A stretch of DNA of 37,824 nt from Desulfobacca sp. 4484_104 (GTDB lineage Bacteria > Desulfobacterota > Desulfobaccia > Desulfobaccales > Desulfobaccaceae). The notes beneath the pieces were generated by a model. That model saw only the letters and a list, made by a program, of their open reading frames with translations. It was not told the origin of the DNA and made no database searches. This document shows positions 24,971 to 31,958 of the stretch, one piece after another; within the stretch, counting starts at the first letter, position 1, and every line of letters starts with the position of its first letter. The position numbers were made by a program, and so were the translations under genes. The stretch covers positions 1-37,824 of the forward strand of contig MUKC01000010.1 in NCBI GenBank assembly GCA_002049795.1. Direction: 5' to 3'.

Positions 24971-27535
24971 TTACTCTTCTTTTAAGACCGCGGCCAGATT
25001 GGCCTGTAGGGCTCGCCAGGCCGGGTAGGCCCCGGCGGTCAGGCCGACGGCCAGGACCAGAGCTAGGGACTGAATGTAAATATCTGGAATCCATTTGAAT
25101 TGGATGGTCCAGCCAAAGGATTGCTTATTGATCACATAGATCAGCACCAGGGAGAGCAGCGTACCGGCCAACGCTCCTAACAGGTGACTGATCAGGCCCA
25201 CCAGGCCGCTTTCCACAAGAATCATCCGAAAGACTTGTCCCCGGCTGGCGCCGATGGCCTTGAGCAGGGCCAGCTCGCGCTCGCGCTCCATGATCAACAC
25301 CAGAAAGGTAGTGATGATCCCGAATATCGCCACCACCACGGCGATGGCCTCCAGGGCATAGGTCAGGGCAAAACTTTGGTCGAAGATCTCCATGATCCCG
25401 GCCCGCAGCTCGCGGTGGGACAGGGCCATCAGCCGATAACGGGAGCCATAGTCCTGCAACAGTTGCCGTCGGACCGGTTCCAGTTGCGCCGGGTCTTTGA
25501 GGTAGAGACGGACGGCATTGACCAGGGAGTCCCGCCAATAGCGGTGCATAAACTTAATATCCATCCACACCGTGTGGCCGTCGGTGCGGTAGTCGTAAAA
25601 GACGCCGACGATATTAACGGGCTGGGGGCCACTGGGAGTGGGGAGCAGGAAATTATCCCCTTCGTTCAGATGATTGAGTTCGGCGAAGCTCTCGGAGACG
25701 ATGACGTTGCCCTCGGTCTGGAGCCGGGCAAAGATCTGGAGCGACCGGCCGCTCCGAAACAGCATGCCGCCATGGCGATCCAGCACCGCCATGCTGCCGC
25801 CGATGACTAAAATGGGACGCCCCTTATAGGCCGAACGGACGCAGCGGTAGAGATAAACATCGGCCAGCTCCGGCCGATTCTGGACCTCGGCCAGCACCTC
25901 GGGGGGGAGATAAGCATCATAGGCGGCGGTGGAGAAGATATTGGGACCCAGAAAGATATCGCCGCTGATGGATTGGGTAATCCAGTGGTCCACGGTCTGG
26001 CGGAAGCTCTGGATCATGATCGCGGCGCTGACCAGCATGGCCAGGGCGGCCAGCAAAGCGCCGATAGATACAGCGGTGCGGCTCAGAGAGGACTGTAGAT
26101 AACGGCATCCCAATTCCCCGGGAGGGCCTAGCATGCCGCGCATCATGGGCTGGAGCAATCTCCCCAGACCCACGGCGCACTGGGGGGTTAGTAAGGCAAA
26201 GCCGATCAGGATCAGAAAGGCGGCCAGGAAGCCGAATATTGGTTTGCCAGCCACTGGTCCTTGCGCGGCGCAGAAGCCGGCCAGTATCAGTATAACCAGC
26301 CCTAGCCCAAAAACCGGCCAGGCCCGTTTTTTGAGCTTCTCTTCCAGTTCCTCCCGGTGCCAGACTTCCCGGGGCTGGGTGCGCGACGCCTCCCAGGCCG
26401 GGAAGAAGGCGGCTACCAGTGAGACGCCCACCGCCAACAGCAAGGTCTGCCCTATTAAGGTCCAAGACAGGCGCAAGCTTTCGGCCTTGACCAGGATAAA
26501 CAAGGCGGTCAGGTTCTGGGTCACTACCTTCAGGGTGGCCTGGGCAAGCCAGATGCCTAGAACGATGCCCAGGAGTCCCCCGATAACTCCACTTATCGCC
26601 CCCTCGCTCAGAAACAGGGCCATGATCTGGGCCCGCGAAGTCCCCAAGGTACGGAGCAGGCCGATTTCCCGCCGCCGCCGCACTACTGACAGGGACACCG
26701 CGTTAAAGATCAGAAACATGCCGACAAACAGGGCAATGAGGCTCAAGACCAAGAGATTGAGGCGGTAGGCGGCCACCATCCGGTCCACCTGCTGGCTGCG
26801 ATTCTGCGGACGTTCGACGATGACCCCGGGAGGCATCTGGGCCTGCAGCCGATGCGCAACCTGATCCACCGGTTCCGCCGTCAGCAGGTCAATATAGTCT
26901 AATTTCCCTACCCGATTGAGTAGTTCCTGGGCCTGGCCCAGATCGATCAGGGCGTAGGCCCCGTTTAAGGCATAGACCCCGCTGGCCGGGCGGAATATAC
27001 CCTGGATCAGTAGTTCCTGGCGTTGTGAACCCAGGATCACAGGCAGGCGGTCACCGACCGTCAGGCCCAAATTGGCGGCCAATCGGTCGGTGATCAGGAT
27101 GGAGTAGGGTTGAATCAGAAAATCAACCAATCGTTCCGAGTCCTGGTCCTGATGCTGGTTGAATTCGTAATCCCGGAAGGGGCTCTCGGCAAACAGGTCG
27201 ATTCCCAGCAACATCAGCGGTTCGTTGCCCGCCTGAATCATTTCGGCTACGGTCTCTATAACCGGGGCCGCGGCCTGGACACCGGGAATCTGTCGGACCT
27301 TAACCAATAGTTGTTCATCCAAACTTGCGCCGGCTACCCGCAGTTGCAGATTGGCTTTTCCGGCGACCGCGTCAACGCTGTCTTTAAAGGCTGCCAGGGC
27401 GCTGACCTCGGCCAGGGCGATGCTTAGATATACGGCAGCGCCGAGGGCGATCCCCAGGATGGTGAGCAGGGTGCGCCCCCCATGGGTACGGAGATGACGG
27501 AACGGTAAGGCAAAGAGGAAGGGCGGCATGGCCAT
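24971..27535 (-). CDS. ABC transporter permease with two FtsX/MacB-type domains
   Basis: The 854-residue protein has an N-terminal membrane helix (about 17-40) followed by a large extracytoplasmic domain. A first FtsX block follows (about 265-390; FVGMFLIFNAVSLSVVRRRREIGLLRTLGTSRAQI). After a membrane pair near 410-445, a second extracytoplasmic domain and a C-terminal FtsX block (ATTFLVLIMERERELALLKAIGASRGQVFRMILVESGLVG) complete it. This duplicated layout is typical of permeases working with LolD-like ATPases in export or lipoprotein/lipid mechanotransmission. It starts seven bases after the ATPase gene stop, so the pair is one transporter. Cargo cannot be inferred. Confidence 0.88.
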   Translation of the reverse strand: MAMPPFLFALPFRHLRTHGGRTLLTILGIALGAAVYLSIALAEVSALAAFKDSVDAVAGKANLQLRVAGASLDEQLLVKVRQIPGVQAAAPVIETVAEMIQAGNEPLMLLGIDLFAESPFRDYEFNQHQDQDSERLVDFLIQPYSILITDRLAANLGLTVGDRLPVILGSQRQELLIQGIFRPASGVYALNGAYALIDLGQAQELLNRVGKLDYIDLLTAEPVDQVAHRLQAQMPPGVIVERPQNRSQQVDRMVAAYRLNLLVLSLIALFVGMFLIFNAVSLSVVRRRREIGLLRTLGTSRAQIMALFLSEGAISGVIGGLLGIVLGIWLAQATLKVVTQNLTALFILVKAESLRLSWTLIGQTLLLAVGVSLVAAFFPAWEASRTQPREVWHREELEEKLKKRAWPVFGLGLVILILAGFCAAQGPVAGKPIFGFLAAFLILIGFALLTPQCAVGLGRLLQPMMRGMLGPPGELGCRYLQSSLSRTAVSIGALLAALAMLVSAAIMIQSFRQTVDHWITQSISGDIFLGPNIFSTAAYDAYLPPEVLAEVQNRPELADVYLYRCVRSAYKGRPILVIGGSMAVLDRHGGMLFRSGRSLQIFARLQTEGNVIVSESFAELNHLNEGDNFLLPTPSGPQPVNIVGVFYDYRTDGHTVWMDIKFMHRYWRDSLVNAVRLYLKDPAQLEPVRRQLLQDYGSRYRLMALSHRELRAGIMEIFDQSFALTYALEAIAVVVAIFGIITTFLVLIMERERELALLKAIGASRGQVFRMILVESGLVGLISHLLGALAGTLLSLVLIYVINKQSFGWTIQFKWIPDIYIQSLALVLAVGLTAGAYPAWRALQANLAAVLKEE

Positions 27536-27542
27536 GGTTGAC

Positions 27543-28208
27543 TCAGGACACTAACTGGCCGTCTTGGAGTTGCAAAATACGGTTGCTATAGCGGGCCGCC
27601 TCCAGGGCATGGGTGGCCAGGATCACGGTCTTTTGCCACCGGGCCTGGAGGCGGGCAAAGATTTCCATTACCTGCCTGCCCAGGCGCGTGTCCAGGTTGC
27701 CAGTCGGTTCATCGGCGATGATCACCATGGGGTCGTTGATCAGAGCGCGGGCGATGGCCGCCCTTTGCATCTCACCTCCGGAAATTTGGTGGGGTTTATG
27801 CAGTCGCCGCGCCCCTAAATCAACCTCTTCCAGCCAGTCCGCGGCCTGGGCCAGGGCCTGGCGATAAGGTGACCCCTGGAGAATACGCGGCAGCGCGACA
27901 TTTTCCTGCACGGTCAGCAGCGGCAAAAGATTAAAACTCTGAAATACCATACCCACCTGATCGCGGCGGAATAGGGTTAGTTCAGCATCACTCAAACCGC
28001 TCAGGTTCTGGCCGTTGATGCTTACCTGACCCGTGGTGGGGACTTCCAGACCCCCGATAATATGCAAGAGCGTACTCTTGCCACAGCCACTTTTGCCGGT
28101 AATGGCCACAAACTCCCCCGCCGCAATGGCCAGATTGATCCCTTGTAAAGCGTGGATCTCTTCCGGCCCCCGGTGATAAGCCTTACTGACCTCGGATAAG
28201 GTAATCAT
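27543..28208 (-). CDS. LolD/MacB-type ABC transporter ATPase
   Basis: All ABC motifs are present in 221 residues: Walker [10 protein letters not shown] (about 38-46), the Q-loop in [20 protein letters not shown], signature [15 protein letters not shown], Walker [14 protein letters not shown] and the switch histidine in [32 protein letters not shown] is characteristic of the LolD/MacB/FtsE group. It energises the permease encoded seven bases downstream from the cytoplasmic face. It is preceded by a small YHS gene on the same strand, about 60 bases away, that may share its transcript. Confidence 0.9.
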   Translation of the reverse strand: MITLSEVSKAYHRGPEEIHALQGINLAIAAGEFVAITGKSGCGKSTLLHIIGGLEVPTTGQVSINGQNLSGLSDAELTLFRRDQVGMVFQSFNLLPLLTVQENVALPRILQGSPYRQALAQAADWLEEVDLGARRLHKPHQISGGEMQRAAIARALINDPMVIIADEPTGNLDTRLGRQVMEIFARLQARWQKTVILATHALEAARYSNRILQLQDGQLVS

Positions 28209-28268
28209 CTTCGGTGGCCAGGATTAATAGCCCGATATTAACCTCACTCATAGTTTTGCGGTTTACCT

Positions 28269-28448
28269 TTAGGATTTTTCTTTTTTAAGGAACTTCGCCG
28301 CGGCCGCGGCGAATTGGTCCCGACACAGTTCAGAGCAGAAATAATAGGTTTCTTCCTCAAAATCATAGGCAAATTTGCCGTCTTCAGCAGTTAGATCAAT
28401 GCCACAGCCGGGGTCGACGGTACATTTCGGTTTGCTTTCCTGGGCTAT
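28269..28448 (-). CDS. YHS-domain small metal-binding protein, 59 residues, non-standard start
   Basis: Read on the minus strand, the frame encodes KPKCTVDPGCGIDLTAEDGKFAYDFEEETYYFCSELCRDQF and a Lys-rich tail. This is a YHS/TRASH-type metal-binding domain: a CxV-DP-x-CG start, a GKFAYDFEEETYYFCS core and the C-x3-C pair of CSELC. Such proteins bind copper, zinc or other metals, alone or within transporters. AAGGAGGG lies seven bases before an ATA codon (28448-28446), which I take as the start position. No ATG, GTG or TTG is available in frame, so either the start is unusual or a base differs from the true sequence. A consensus promoter lies upstream. Confidence 0.7.
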   Translation of the reverse strand: MAQESKPKCTVDPGCGIDLTAEDGKFAYDFEEETYYFCSELCRDQFAAAAAKFLKKEKS

Positions 28449-28484
28449 GGATATTCCCTCCTTAGTTGGAATAAATTATCTAAT

Positions 28485-28513
28485 ATTATAATGATTCTTT
28501 GCCATTCTGTCAC
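28485..28513 (-). promoter_or_regulatory. Promoter of the YHS gene
   Basis: On the minus strand, GTGACA (28513-28508), 17 bases, then perfect TATAAT (28490-28485). The start point near 28478 gives a 30-base leader that contains the ribosome-binding site. Confidence 0.65.
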
Positions 28514-28540
28514 GGGGGCCAAAAAAATGCCCAGGATCCG

Positions 28541-28605
28541 GCTGTCGGGGAGTTGGATAGCAGGGACAGCACAGTTCCAGTAAGGGTATTATACTCCCCG
28601 ACAGC
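28541..28605. repeat. Inverted repeat with 13-base perfect arms
   Basis: GCTGTCGGGGAGT (28541-28553) and ACTCCCCGACAGC (28593-28605) are exact reverse complements around a 39-base loop. It sits in the space between the divergent YHS and E1-like genes. There is no T-run and no coding frame. It could be a small mobile repeat (MITE-like), a regulatory hairpin or a paired protein-binding site. Confidence 0.7.
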
Positions 28606-28816
28606 AATATTAACCAATGCTAATTTGAGATTTAAAGCAAGAGGTTTCATCAGGAAATCGGAACTTGGATTAATGATTTGCTCCAAGTAAGCCGATAAAT
28701 GGACCAGATGTCAGAAAAGTTCCAATCGTCCAGGGTAAGCCCTGGCATTTGGAATATTGAGAAAAGCAGATAGTCATGACCTCGGCAGTTGTCCAACCAA
28801 AGTCTAGATTGTCGCG

Positions 28817-29566
28817 ATGATCCTAAGTCCAGCCGAATTAACCCGCTATTCTCGGCAGCTCAAGCTCCCCGGATGGGGGCCCAAAGCGCAAGAACGCCTC
28901 AAATTGGCCCGTATTTTCGTGGCTGGGGCCGGGGGGTTGGCCTCGGCCCTGGCGGTCTATCTGCTGGCGGCGGGAGTCGGACGGATCCGGATAGTGGATA
29001 GCAAGCGAGTCACCCTTGACACCCTCTACCACCAGTTATTCTATCGGGAGCGGGATCTGGATCGCTGCAAGGCGGCCATTGCCGAGCAGCGCCTGCGGGA
29101 GATCAATCCGTTTTCGGAGGTAGAAGCCCTGTCCCGCAAGATCACCGATTACAATGTCCTCCGCCTGACCGAGGGTTTCGACCTGCTGATAGATACCCTC
29201 AACAATTTTCCGGAACAGAAAATTCTCAACCGGGCGGCCATCAAACATCGCTTGCCGTTAATCCATGCAGCCGTAGAGGGCCTAAACGGCCGTCTGACCA
29301 CTTTCTGGCCCGGACATGGCCCTTGCCTGCTCTGTGCCTTTCCCGACCCGCCTCCCGAAAATTCGGCGGCCTTGCTGGGACCCATGTCGGGAATCCTGGG
29401 AAGCCTCCAGGCCATGGAGGCTTTGCGCATCATGGGCGGTTTGGGACCGGCGTTGTTGGGACGGATGTTGCTGTTTGATGGGCAGCACTTCCGATTCGCG
29501 GAACAGAAGCTTGAGGTCAATCCCGATTGTTCGGCGTGCAAAGGAAGCGCCAGTCTCAAACTATAA
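28817..29566 (+). CDS. ThiF/MoeB/HesA-family E1-like protein, probably degenerate
   Basis: The layout is E1-like: ELTRYSRQLKLPGWGPKAQERLKLARIFVAGAGGLASALAVYLLAAGVG holds the nucleotide-binding loop (GAGG, 37-40), and CLLC with a C-terminal CSAC pair provides the zinc site. MoeB and ThiF activate small ubiquitin-like sulfur carriers by adenylation. Key residues differ: the DxDxV strand end reads DSKRV, the arginine of the NLxRQ motif is replaced by His72 (LYHQ), and the CTDN-type aspartate is asparagine (DTLNN). ATP chemistry may therefore be lost. No ThiS/MoaD-type gene is adjacent. No clear ribosome-binding site is seen. Complete at 249 residues. Confidence 0.83.
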   Translation: MILSPAELTRYSRQLKLPGWGPKAQERLKLARIFVAGAGGLASALAVYLLAAGVGRIRIVDSKRVTLDTLYHQLFYRERDLDRCKAAIAEQRLREINPFSEVEALSRKITDYNVLRLTEGFDLLIDTLNNFPEQKILNRAAIKHRLPLIHAAVEGLNGRLTTFWPGHGPCLLCAFPDPPPENSAALLGPMSGILGSLQAMEALRIMGGLGPALLGRMLLFDGQHFRFAEQKLEVNPDCSACKGSASLKL

Positions 29567-29809
29567 ATCTCTTCCCTTGATTTTCTCTGTTCTTACGAAC
29601 GGCCCGGCCGGGGTGCCAACCCCGCAGAGGTTCGATCTTCTGTTATTTAACCATCTCTTCTCCCTTTGATATCATTTAATAATTTAGATTTTCTGATCAG
29701 GCCGGGTGGCGAGGGCTACCCCAAGCTTATCAAAAAGTTGACAGCGGCAGAACATTATGGCACCTTAAAGACAGGCAAACACGAGATTATCTCATGAAAG
29801 GAGAGCATC

Positions 29810-30157
29810 ATGCCCGAAAGTCCGTTATCCAATGAAACCCAGGCCGCCATGGAAAATTTTCCGCCCGCGGCCCCGACTGTGGCCGAACCCGTATTTGAAG
29901 GTCGAGTCGCCAAGGTCAGTGTCACCCTACCTACCACTGATGCTGATGGTGGTCCGCTTACGGGGCTGGCCAGTTGTACCTTATTCTATAAAACCTTTTC
30001 TTTTGCGGGCTCCAATCCCGAAGCGGAGCGCAACGCCGGCACACCCCATCAAGAACAAGAAGTTAACCCGGAAATGGCGGGCCAGACCATAACTTTCACG
30101 GTAAACGATTTGGAATACGGCGTGCTCTATTACTTTGCGGCAAGTTGCGCGGACTGA
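29810..30157 (+). CDS. Small fibronectin type III-like protein
   Basis: The 115 residues begin with a Pro/Ala-rich lead (1-30) and then read like one Fn3-type beta-sandwich: AKVSVTLPTTDADGGPLTGLASCTLFYKTFSF ... GQTITFTVNDLEYGVLYYFAASCAD. The pattern DxDGxPLTGL followed by a closing LxxGxxYYFxxxA is common in Fn3 domains of phage tail and secreted proteins. There is no signal peptide. AAAGGAG supports the ATG. A 40-codon frame follows 13 bases later. The function is unknown; a scaffold or tail-fibre fragment is possible. Confidence 0.65.
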   Translation: MPESPLSNETQAAMENFPPAAPTVAEPVFEGRVAKVSVTLPTTDADGGPLTGLASCTLFYKTFSFAGSNPEAERNAGTPHQEQEVNPEMAGQTITFTVNDLEYGVLYYFAASCAD

Positions 30158-30169
30158 TGGGGCTGACTT

Positions 30170-30292
30170 ATGGATGGCCCGTTTTCCAATCAGGTCCAGG
30201 CTTATGTCCCCAATTGGCCTGGCCCCCAACTAAGGAGCCTGCTCAAGAAATTGCAATCCTTCTTATTCGGCGTTAAAAGCTGGTTCTGGTAG
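30170..30292 (+). CDS. Possible small protein, 40 residues
   Basis: An ATG frame 13 bases after the Fn3-like gene encodes MDGPFSNQVQAYVPNWPGPQ and then a basic amphipathic helix ending LFGVKSWFW. The tail is rich in Leu, Lys, Phe and Trp. There is no good ribosome-binding site, so translation may depend on the upstream gene. I do not recognise it; it may be a membrane-associated partner or chance. Confidence 0.4.
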   Translation: MDGPFSNQVQAYVPNWPGPQLRSLLKKLQSFLFGVKSWFW

Positions 30293-30371
30293 GCCGGTCC
30301 CGATGGTGTTGCCCTGATAAAATCAGCTTTAATCCCTGACCCCGACAGCTTTCGCTAACCCATCAACCTTA

Positions 30372-30395
30372 GAGGGCCTTGGGCTCAAGGCCCCT
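30372..30395 (+). terminator. Hairpin, likely transcript end
   Basis: GAGGGCCTTG pairs with CAAGGCCCCTC around a GGCT loop with one bulge, followed by CTCACTCTTTT. It ends the Fn3-like unit before the parA promoter. The T-run is delayed by several bases, so efficiency is uncertain. The remaining bases between 30293 and 30567 show nothing else. Confidence 0.55.
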
Positions 30396-30567
30396 CCTCA
30401 CTCTTTTAAAAAACAGCCGAGCTAGTTTATCTGATATTTTATGTCATTAATTTCATTAAATTAAATTGAGTTGTCTTAAAAATCAAATTTTCTCTTCTTA
30501 AATTGCGTCTGATCAGAGGGACCCCGGTGATTTATAGGTGCGCTTGATCGATACGGGAGGTATTAGC

Positions 30568-30596
30568 TTGACGTTAATCCTGGTTTTCTTTACTAT
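30568..30596 (+). promoter_or_regulatory. Promoter of parA
   Basis: TTGACG at 30568-30573, 17 bases, TACTAT at 30591-30596. It gives a leader of about 110 bases before the ATG at 30714. Confidence 0.6.
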
Positions 30597-30713
30597 AGGG
30601 CAAAATCAGGTCGCTGCTCAACACCCCGTTGACTTATCAACCCGATAGATACAACTTCGCTCGACTTTTGGACCTGTTCTTGCCACTCTGATTGAGTTCC
30701 AGGAGAAACAGAG

Positions 30714-31532
30714 ATGCCAGTTATAGTTGCCATTATTAACCAAAAAGGGGGCACTGGAAAGACTACTACTACCATCAATCTAGGAGCTGGACTGGCATAT
30801 CAAGGGTTTCAGACCTTGCTGGTCGATCTTGATCCCCAAGGCCATACCACCCTGGGTATGGGGGTAGAGCCAGATTCCTTTGAGGAGTCTATGGCCGAGG
30901 TTATCTCTATACCGCGTAAAAACATTGCAGATGTTATCTTGGCGACCTATATCAATGGGCTGTTTCTGGCTCCGAGCCATATCAAACTGGCCCGCGCCGC
31001 CGAACAGGTCTATTCGCGCCTATTTCGGGAGACTATTCTCCAGCAGGCGCTAAGGCCCCTGGATTATGATTTTATTCTGATTGATTGCCCGCCGTCGCTG
31101 GGAGTGCTGACCGCCAATTCACTATATACCTCACAATTTGTTATTATTCCTTGCCAGATGTCGCGCTACTCCCTGGATGGGCTGGCAGATTTATTGACCA
31201 CCATTGAGGAGGTAAAAAACTTAGATGGGGAGGAATTATTTTCGGGTAATTTCTTTCGAATCTTGCTTACCATGTTTGATAAACGTAACCGGGTCACCAA
31301 CGAATTTATTCTGGAGCAATTAAGACCATATCTGGAAGTTACCTTTGCCACCATAATTATGAGATGCGAGGCCTTAAACCAGGCCCATATTGCTCAGCGG
31401 GCTGTCTTCGACTATGACGCCAAAAGTACGGGAGCCCGGGATTATTATCATTTAACTCAAGAATTTCTCTATTTATGTCAAAAAAGAAACTGCTTGCCGG
31501 AAAAAAGACCAAACTTGCTAAGCATGCTCTGA
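30714..31532 (+). CDS. ParA-family ATPase (orphan)
   Basis: The 272 residues carry the ParA/Soj motifs: the deviant Walker A NQKGGTGKTTTTINLG (9-24), switch I VDLDPQGHTTLGMG (about 38-51), Walker B FILIDCPPSLGVLTANSL (about 120-137) and a basic patch in the C-terminal half. ParA ATPases bind DNA non-specifically when ATP-bound and move plasmids, chromosomes or large cargo. AGGAG supports the ATG. No parB gene or clear parS repeats are visible. The downstream small gene begins inside parA (58-base overlap), which suggests tight coupling. I infer a cargo-positioning ParA rather than a chromosome-segregation one. Confidence 0.9.
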   Translation: MPVIVAIINQKGGTGKTTTTINLGAGLAYQGFQTLLVDLDPQGHTTLGMGVEPDSFEESMAEVISIPRKNIADVILATYINGLFLAPSHIKLARAAEQVYSRLFRETILQQALRPLDYDFILIDCPPSLGVLTANSLYTSQFVIIPCQMSRYSLDGLADLLTTIEEVKNLDGEELFSGNFFRILLTMFDKRNRVTNEFILEQLRPYLEVTFATIIMRCEALNQAHIAQRAVFDYDAKSTGARDYYHLTQEFLYLCQKRNCLPEKRPNLLSML

Positions 31533-31897
31533 CCCGGGCATTAACCGATAAATCCCCATCTATTCCTGAGTCTTCTCCGGCATCGGCCCCGGCCAGTCCC
31601 ACCCTAAGCCAAGTAGTTGAGGCTTTGCGAGCTTTGCATGAGGAACTGGACCAGCCAGTGGCGTCTTCTCAGAGTCCGACAGATGCGCCGCGACCCTGGC
31701 CAGGCGTGGAATATTCCTTCTTTCATCTGGTGCAAGATCTGCGCGAGTTGCAGGAATTGTTGTACCCCGGCCACCTGCCTCCAACTCTTTCCAAAGAATG
31801 GAAGGACCATCTGGTCCTACCCCGTCCTGAGGTTTTTCAGAAGATAATCCGGCTGACCGTAGCCACCTTACAAGAGCTGAAAAAAATATTGAATTAG
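31475..31897 (+). CDS. Small partner protein overlapping parA, N-terminus disordered
   Basis: This protein of 140 residues is not recognised. Residues 1-25 are strongly basic (MSKKKLLAGKKTKLAKHALTR), residues 28-48 are rich in Ser, Pro and Ala and look disordered, and residues 50-66 form a short helix. The rest (about 75-140) is helical with many leucines (FFHLVQDLRELQELLYPG, PEVFQKIIRLTVATLQELKKILN). The gene starts 58 bases before the parA stop in another frame and has protein-like composition over its whole length, so I take it as real. Basic, flexible ends plus a helical body suit a ParA-stimulating adaptor such as a ParB-like or McdB-like factor; that is inference. Confidence 0.68.
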   Translation: MSKKKLLAGKKTKLAKHALTRALTDKSPSIPESSPASAPASPTLSQVVEALRALHEELDQPVASSQSPTDAPRPWPGVEYSFFHLVQDLRELQELLYPGHLPPTLSKEWKDHLVLPRPEVFQKIIRLTVATLQELKKILN

Positions 31898-31904
31898 CTC
31901 AACC

Positions 31905-31931
31905 CCAAAAGGCGACCTGGGGAGGTCGCCT
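31905..31931 (-). terminator. Rho-independent terminator of the MBL-rhodanese gene
   Basis: AGGCGACCT and AGGTCGCCT (31910-31931) are perfect arms around a 4-base loop. On the minus strand a TTTT run follows at once, so it ends the gene whose stop is at 31959. It may also block readthrough from the parA unit. Confidence 0.75.
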
Positions 31932-31958
31932 GAGGGGGGGCCGATTAATCTTGGTTGA

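Noticed and set aside
25125-25538. Long minus-strand frame as a separate gene
   Set aside because: It is an out-of-frame reading of the FtsX-type permease, rich in Pro, Gly and Arg as expected for a shadow.
25184-25810. 208-residue plus-strand frame
   Set aside because: It runs antisense to the permease gene, whose motifs and length are intact; a shadow frame.
28499-28690. 63-residue frame over the inverted repeat
   Set aside because: It crosses the palindrome, lacks a ribosome-binding site and shows no protein-like pattern.
29609-29624. Hairpin CGGGGT/ACCCCG as a terminator after the E1-like gene
   Set aside because: Stem of only six pairs and no T-run.
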